Below, one piece after another: positions 13,904 through 17,274 of a stretch of DNA of 17,274 bases (position 1 is its first letter; the number at the start of each line of letters is the position of its first letter). The notes below the pieces were generated by a model. That model had not been told where the DNA came from. It saw only the letters and a list, made by a program, of their open reading frames with translations, and did not search any database. The stretch covers positions 1-17,274 of the forward strand of contig JAXMBX010000078.1 in assembly GCA_046349635.1 (NCBI GenBank), in the 5' to 3' direction. Made by a program: the position numbers and the translations under genes. This DNA is from JAXMBX01 sp046349635. Its GTDB lineage: Bacteria > Planctomycetota > Planctomycetia > Planctomycetales > Planctomycetaceae.

Positions 13904-14524
13904 ATGTTTATTGGCCCCAAAACATTGAGAAGCATCTTGAACAGCCGCCGCTGGCAATCGTCCGCGCTGCTTCTCTGTTTTGTCCTGGCAAATATCTGCC
14001 CCATCCTCCCCGTCGTCGCGGAAAAGGACCATTCCCAGCGCTATCCCTGCGAACAACACGCCTGTGGTTGCCGTTCCGCCGAACAATGCTGGCGCAAATG
14101 CTGCTGCATGAGCCGTGAACAGAAGCTGGCCTGGGCCAAAGCCAATCACGTCACTCCCCCCGCGGAGTTCTTGCTGGCGAAAGAGGATGCCGGGACCGTC
14201 CCCGAATCAACTCCCCCCAAAAAAACGTGCTGTGCGCATAAGTCCGCAACCAAACAATGCTGTTCCAGGCAGCCTCCCGCGCGGTCCGCTCCTCAGCGGA
14301 AGAACAATTCCGAAAAAGAGTCGAGCGACATGGTGCTGGTTTCGCAGTACCTCGGCTGTCAGGGAATCTCGCTCGTCTGGATGAATCTGCAGGTCACCCT
14401 CCCCGAACGGATCTCCACGCTGGTCACGCTCGACGCTGCACCTGCCGCCACGCTTGATCTTGTGAATGAGCGGCTGACATGGCTCGCCGCCCCACCCGAC
14501 GCTCCCCCTCCGCGGTCGGTCTGA
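13904..14524 (+). CDS. Exported cysteine-rich protein with CGC...CCC motif, function unknown
   Basis: This is a 206-residue protein with an N-terminal signal peptide (RRWQSS then ALLLCFVLANICPILPVVA, likely cut before EKD). The mature part has 12 cysteines: C49, C54, C56, C62, C66-C68, C109-C110, C119-C120 and C152. The best-defined block is C-x4-C-G-C, then QCWRKCCCMS (61-70), then QKLAWAKANHVTPP (73-86). I have the impression that similar CCC plus 'LAWA...H/G-V-T-P-P' blocks recur in planctomycete secreted proteins, but cannot confirm it here. Lys/Ser/Pro-rich linkers surround the CC pairs. A metal-binding or disulfide-stabilised periplasmic role is a guess; no enzyme domain is seen. The ATG at 13904 is favoured over an upstream TTG. 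A conspicuously AT-rich stretch (about 13830-13852) lies before it and may hold the promoter. It appears to be a single gene. Confidence 0.75.
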   Translation: MFIGPKTLRSILNSRRWQSSALLLCFVLANICPILPVVAEKDHSQRYPCEQHACGCRSAEQCWRKCCCMSREQKLAWAKANHVTPPAEFLLAKEDAGTVPESTPPKKTCCAHKSATKQCCSRQPPARSAPQRKNNSEKESSDMVLVSQYLGCQGISLVWMNLQVTLPERISTLVTLDAAPAATLDLVNERLTWLAAPPDAPPPRSV

Positions 14525-14634
14525 ACGAATCGCCGCAGCCTGCGCCGACAATTCCGCCCACGGATCTGTTTTGATCCGGAACGGAAACGTCTGACCACTG
14601 CGCGTTCCAGGGATTTTTGCTCGGCATTTGAGTC

Positions 14635-14700
14635 GCGCGCTCAGGGTGATTCTACCCGGCTCGCTTCTCATCCGAGTCCCTATGAACGCCCTGAGCGCGC
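14635..14700. repeat. 12-bp perfect inverted repeat with 42-base spacer
   Basis: GCGCGCTCAGGG (14635-14646) is the exact reverse complement of CCCTGAGCGCGC (14689-14700). The 42-base spacer includes a smaller GGCTCG/CGAGTC-like pairing. It could fold as a branched RNA stem in the DUF1559 leader. No T-run follows, so it is not a standard terminator. Confidence 0.6.
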
Positions 14701-14768
14701 CACCGAGTGCCGATCTCAGTTCCTGGTTCGTCCGGTCCTCTTCGCGCAGCTGCGGATTTCTTATCGCT

Positions 14769-14786
14769 GGTTGGGAGTTCCCAACC
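14769..14786. repeat. Compact hairpin in the DUF1559 upstream region
   Basis: GGTTGGGA (14769-14776) and TCCCAACC (14779-14786) make an almost perfect palindrome, giving a 7-bp stem with an AGTT loop in RNA. It ends 65 bases before the DUF1559 ATG. It could be an operator or a leader hairpin; nothing distinguishes these. Confidence 0.5.
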
Positions 14787-14851
14787 TGGCAGGCTCACGC
14801 ATTCACAAGACACACTCCAGAACGGTTCAACCCCGGAAAAGGGCTCATACA

Positions 14852-15841
14852 ATGTCTCTTCCAGCAAACAACTCCCCGCGAGCAACTCTGAATCGCTCAC
14901 GGCACGGATTCACGTTGATCGAACTCCTTGTCGTCATCGCCATCATTGGCGTCTTGATTTCCCTGCTGCTCCCGGCCGTTCAGCAGGCCCGCGAGGCCGC
15001 CCGCCGCACCCAATGCAAGAACAACCTCCACCAGATCGGCCTGGCAATCCATAACTATGAAGCCTCGCACAAGGTCTTCCCCACCGGGCGGGATAACTAT
15101 CCCATGGTCTTTTCCGCCCAGGCACACCTGCTCCCGTATCTCGATCAGGTCGCCCTGCAGAATCTCATCGATTTCCGGACAGCCCCGACGTTCACGAACA
15201 CCAACTCCCGCAACGACGTCGCGGCCCGCACGATCGTCTCCATGTACATTTGCCCCAGTGACATGCAATCCGTCCCGGGGTCTAGCTTCGGTCCCACCAA
15301 TTATGTGGCCACCATCGGCAGCGGCGTCGGAACGAGCGCTTCGATCAAGACCGGTGATGGTGTGATTTACTCCGGTTCAAACATTCGCTTCGCCCAGGTG
15401 ACCGATGGTCTCTCCAATACCATCTGCTTCAGCGAACAGACCCTGGGAATTGGCGGACTCCCCTCCTCAACCCCCGTTGGTCCCCCCACCAAGGCCGAAT
15501 ACGAAGTCCTCGAGCTCTCCGGGGCCACCGTCACCAGCGACGCGACCTGTGTCGTCGGGGCGGTCGGCAGCACCTGGTCGGGGAACCGCGGGGCCAAGTG
15601 GATGAACGGCCACTACGGCGACACCCTGTATAATCATTACTACCAGCCGAACTCGTCGCAGTTCGACTGCGGGAACGGCAGCCATAACTATGGCCTCACC
15701 GCGGCCCGCAGCCGGCATGCCGGTGGTGTCCACGTCCTGTTCTGCGATGGCTCGGTCCATTTCGCGACCAATAGCATCGACCTGAACCTTTGGCGCGGAC
15801 TCAGCACCAAGCAAGGTTCGGAAACCATTACCCCGCTCTAG
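14852..15841 (+). CDS. DUF1559 protein with type IV prepilin-like N-terminus
   Basis: This 329-residue protein belongs to the DUF1559 family, massively expanded in planctomycetes. The N-terminus is a class III (prepilin-type) signal: basic leader, then G19|FTLIELLVVIAIIGVLISLLLPAVQQAREAA in short, with E24 at position +5 of the mature protein. Residues about 50-64 (RRTQCKNNLHQIGLA) and the C-terminal RHAGGVHVLFCDGSVHF are family hallmarks. It should be processed by a prepilin peptidase and anchored in or exposed from the inner membrane; the family's role is not established. The ATG at 14852 was chosen for its ribosome site (AAAAGGG) and because the prepilin leader then has normal length; an upstream alternative in the same frame adds a non-leader-like 27 residues. 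The redoxin gene begins 21 bp after the stop codon, suggesting an operon. Confidence 0.94.
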   Translation: MSLPANNSPRATLNRSRHGFTLIELLVVIAIIGVLISLLLPAVQQAREAARRTQCKNNLHQIGLAIHNYEASHKVFPTGRDNYPMVFSAQAHLLPYLDQVALQNLIDFRTAPTFTNTNSRNDVAARTIVSMYICPSDMQSVPGSSFGPTNYVATIGSGVGTSASIKTGDGVIYSGSNIRFAQVTDGLSNTICFSEQTLGIGGLPSSTPVGPPTKAEYEVLELSGATVTSDATCVVGAVGSTWSGNRGAKWMNGHYGDTLYNHYYQPNSSQFDCGNGSHNYGLTAARSRHAGGVHVLFCDGSVHFATNSIDLNLWRGLSTKQGSETITPL

Positions 15842-15862
15842 AATCGATTGGTTTGTCATCTC

Positions 15863-16735
15863 ATGTCGCAGACCCCCTCCCAGCCAAAGGATCAGGCTCG
15901 GCCTCAGGCCCGTTCGCTCATCGTCCGCCGAATGGTGATCTTTGGGGGAATCTTGCTCCTGGTGCTCGCGTACTCCTCTCTTCTGGCCTACCATTTCTCT
16001 CGGCCGAGAGGGGCGGCGATCAAGGACCTTGGCTTGGGGGGGGCATTTGCGGAGAAATGCCGTGAAATCTGTCTGGCCTACGGTCTGCTCCCCACCGGGC
16101 ACGTCGCCAACGATGCCCGCGCCTACCTGGAAGTTGCCAAGCCGCAGGAACTGAGCGCGGATCTCGCCACCATCTTGAACGATCGGGAGTTTCACGTCGC
16201 CGAGACGCAACCTCACTCCTTGATCGGGAAGTCCGCTCCGGATTTCTCGCTCGTCGACAGCTCCGGAAACTCCCGAACTCTGGCCGAGCTTCGGAACGGC
16301 AAACCGCTCATCCTGGTCTTTTACCTCGGCTATGGTTGCAGTCACTGCGTCGCGCAGTTATTCGGACTCGACAAAGACCTCCGCTACTTCCGGGAACTGG
16401 GCTGTGATGTCGTCGCGGTCAGTTTTGATACCCCTGAAACGACTCGCCAGAAGTACAAGGAGTACGGCGAATTCCATTTCCCGGTTCTTTCCGATCCGGA
16501 GAATAAAGTCGCTCAAAAGTACGGAGTCTTCACGCCGGCGAAAGGGGATATCGAAGAATCACTCGACCACGGTACCTTCGTGATCGACGCAGCCGGAAAA
16601 ATCATCTGGGCGAATCAGGGATCGCAGCCCTTCCTCGACAACAAATCGCTGCTCCGGCTGGTCGAGGCCACGCGGAAGAACCCCTCCGACAATCTGGCAG
16701 AAAGGCCGGGGAAACAGACGGGTGCGACGAATTGA
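15863..16735 (+). CDS. Membrane-anchored peroxiredoxin/redoxin-like protein with CxxC site
   Basis: This 290-residue protein has a basic N-terminus, one transmembrane helix (about residues 24-44, MVIFGGILLLVLAYSSLLAYH), a roughly 70-residue spacer containing C66 and C70, and an AhpC/TSA-redoxin domain from about 115 to 280. The domain starts with IGKSAPDFSLVDSSG and contains VAVSFDTPETTRQKYKEY, FPVLSDPENKVAQKYGV and GTFVIDAAGKI, all peroxiredoxin-like. The expected F-Y-P-x3-T-x2-C site reads FYLGYG-C159-S-H-C162, so the Thr is replaced by Cys and the peroxidatic position becomes the second Cys of a CxxC. This suggests thiol-disulfide exchange rather than classical peroxide reduction. The domain should lie on the periplasmic side. 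The ATG at 15863 is preferred to a TTG at 15848; no strong ribosome site is seen, so translation may be coupled to the DUF1559 gene 21 bp upstream. Confidence 0.85.
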   Translation: MSQTPSQPKDQARPQARSLIVRRMVIFGGILLLVLAYSSLLAYHFSRPRGAAIKDLGLGGAFAEKCREICLAYGLLPTGHVANDARAYLEVAKPQELSADLATILNDREFHVAETQPHSLIGKSAPDFSLVDSSGNSRTLAELRNGKPLILVFYLGYGCSHCVAQLFGLDKDLRYFRELGCDVVAVSFDTPETTRQKYKEYGEFHFPVLSDPENKVAQKYGVFTPAKGDIEESLDHGTFVIDAAGKIIWANQGSQPFLDNKSLLRLVEATRKNPSDNLAERPGKQTGATN

Positions 16736-16816
16736 CTTCTCGTGTAGGGGGAGGTCTCTTCTCGTCCGTCCTGTTTCCCCGGCTCTTCGATTGTGCCGCC
16801 GGTTGATGCGTGACAA

Positions 16817-16837
16817 GATGGCATTTGAAATGTCATC
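16817..16837. promoter_or_regulatory. Imperfect palindrome upstream of the DUF1080 gene
   Basis: GATGGCATT (16817-16825), a TGA spacer, and AATGTCATC (16829-16837) form a 9-bp inverted repeat with one G/T mismatch, 76 bp before the DUF1080 start. Its AT-richness relative to the surroundings and its position suggest a possible operator or promoter element; no regulator can be named. Confidence 0.35.
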
Positions 16838-16912
16838 ATAAAGCGACGTCACATTCGGATGCAAAAACAAAACGCCGCACAGCACTGTTCTCTGTGCCTC
16901 CAGGGGATCTTT

Positions 16913-17274
16913 ATGCGCAAATTCACGCTTCACTGTTGGTTCTGTGTTCTGCTTGGACTCTCATTCGCCACCGGTTTCGCCCGCGGCGAAGAAGCCCCCG
17001 TCGTCCCCACTGAGCCGATCATCCTCTTCAACGGCAAGGATCTCGCTCCCTTTTACACCTACATTGAGGACAAGAAATACGAAGATCCTCAGCGGGTTTT
17101 CACCATCGTCGATGCCCTCGACGGCAAGCCTGCCATCCGTATCTCCGGGGAAGGGGCCTTTGGCGGACTGATCACCCGCAAAAGCTATGCGAACTACCGC
17201 CTCGTCGCCGAATTTCGTTGGGGCGAGCTCACATGGGGGAACCGCGCCACCAAGAGCCGCGACAGCGGCATCCT
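16913..17274 (+). CDS. Exported DUF1080 (3-keto-disaccharide hydrolase-type) protein, 3' end cut by window edge
   Basis: About 120 residues are visible, with the frame open to the window end. Residues 1-25 form a signal peptide (RKFTLHCWFCVLLGLSFATGFARG). Mature sequence has IILFNGKDLAPFYTYI (37-52), the usual DUF1080 opening (LFNGKDL), then GEGAFGGLITRKSYANYRLVAEFRWGE, matching the beta-sandwich core of the family, and KSRDSGI near the right edge, which is the common 'NSGI' region. The family has a concanavalin-like fold; some members cleave 3-keto-glycosides and it is abundant in planctomycetes. An extracytoplasmic role in sugar metabolism is expected, but the active part is largely outside the window. 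The ATG has AGGGG six bases upstream. It starts 177 bp after the redoxin gene and is probably transcribed separately. Confidence 0.88.
   Translation, partial: MRKFTLHCWFCVLLGLSFATGFARGEEAPVVPTEPIILFNGKDLAPFYTYIEDKKYEDPQRVFTIVDALDGKPAIRISGEGAFGGLITRKSYANYRLVAEFRWGELTWGNRATKSRDSGI

Larger units (their letters stand above)
14525..14851. other. Intergenic region (327 bp) with two perfect inverted repeats
   Basis: No credible gene is seen. The region contains a 12-bp perfect inverted repeat spanning 14635-14700 and a compact 7- to 8-bp hairpin at 14769-14786, described separately. It probably holds the promoter and 5' leader of the DUF1559 gene; AAAAGGG about ten bases before its ATG is the likely ribosome site. 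Confidence 0.6.

Noticed and set aside
14628..14891. 87-codon plus-strand frame before the DUF1559 gene
   Set aside because: It spans both inverted repeats, overlaps the DUF1559 start in another frame, and has no ribosome site or recognisable sequence.

Overview
The window looks like chromosomal DNA from a planctomycete (phylum Planctomycetota). The evidence is a DUF1559 protein with a type IV prepilin-like N-terminus, a secreted S1 sulfatase, a DUF1080 protein, a membrane-anchored PknB-type Ser/Thr kinase with a C-terminal extracytoplasmic region, and secreted planctomycete-type hypothetical proteins. Base composition is moderately GC-rich. I see no rRNA, tRNA, CRISPR array, insertion sequence, integrase or phage gene.

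Layout from left to right. (1) Minus strand: the 5' part of a DUF393 (DCC-family) thiol-disulfide protein runs off the left edge, preceded by an AmmeMemoRadiSam-type radical SAM enzyme. (2) Plus strand, divergent: a secreted sulfatase, then a zinc-dependent glucose-1-dehydrogenase-like MDR enzyme. (3) A bidirectional terminator hairpin separates these from two minus-strand genes for exported proteins: an EF-hand protein with six clear calcium loops, and a 625-residue secreted protein of unknown function carrying a long Asp/Glu/Lys tract. The latter ends in a textbook intrinsic terminator. (4) A 471-bp divergent non-coding region leads to an MFS sugar-type transporter, which has its own intrinsic terminator. 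(5) Plus strand: Ser/Thr kinase, adenine phosphoribosyltransferase, YhcH-family protein and N-acetylneuraminate-lyase-like aldolase. (6) Plus strand: a small secreted cysteine-rich protein, a DUF1559 pseudopilin-like protein closely followed by a membrane-anchored redoxin, and the 5' end of a DUF1080 gene cut by the right edge.

The clearest functional link is yhcH next to the NanA-like lyase. These match sialic acid anomerase and sialic acid aldolase, the first two intracellular steps of sialic acid breakdown, and the aldolase keeps the sialic-acid-contacting residues of E. coli NanA. With the sulfatase, the sugar-type transporter, the glucose dehydrogenase-like enzyme and the DUF1080 protein, the window fits a glycan-degrading lifestyle, although these genes lie in separate transcription units. 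The least explained items are the cysteine-rich exported protein with a CCC motif, the redoxin whose peroxiredoxin site has become CxxC, a 15-bp-periodic CATTTTG array before the EF-hand gene, and two perfect inverted repeats before the DUF1559 gene. I found no convincing novel defence or mobile system.
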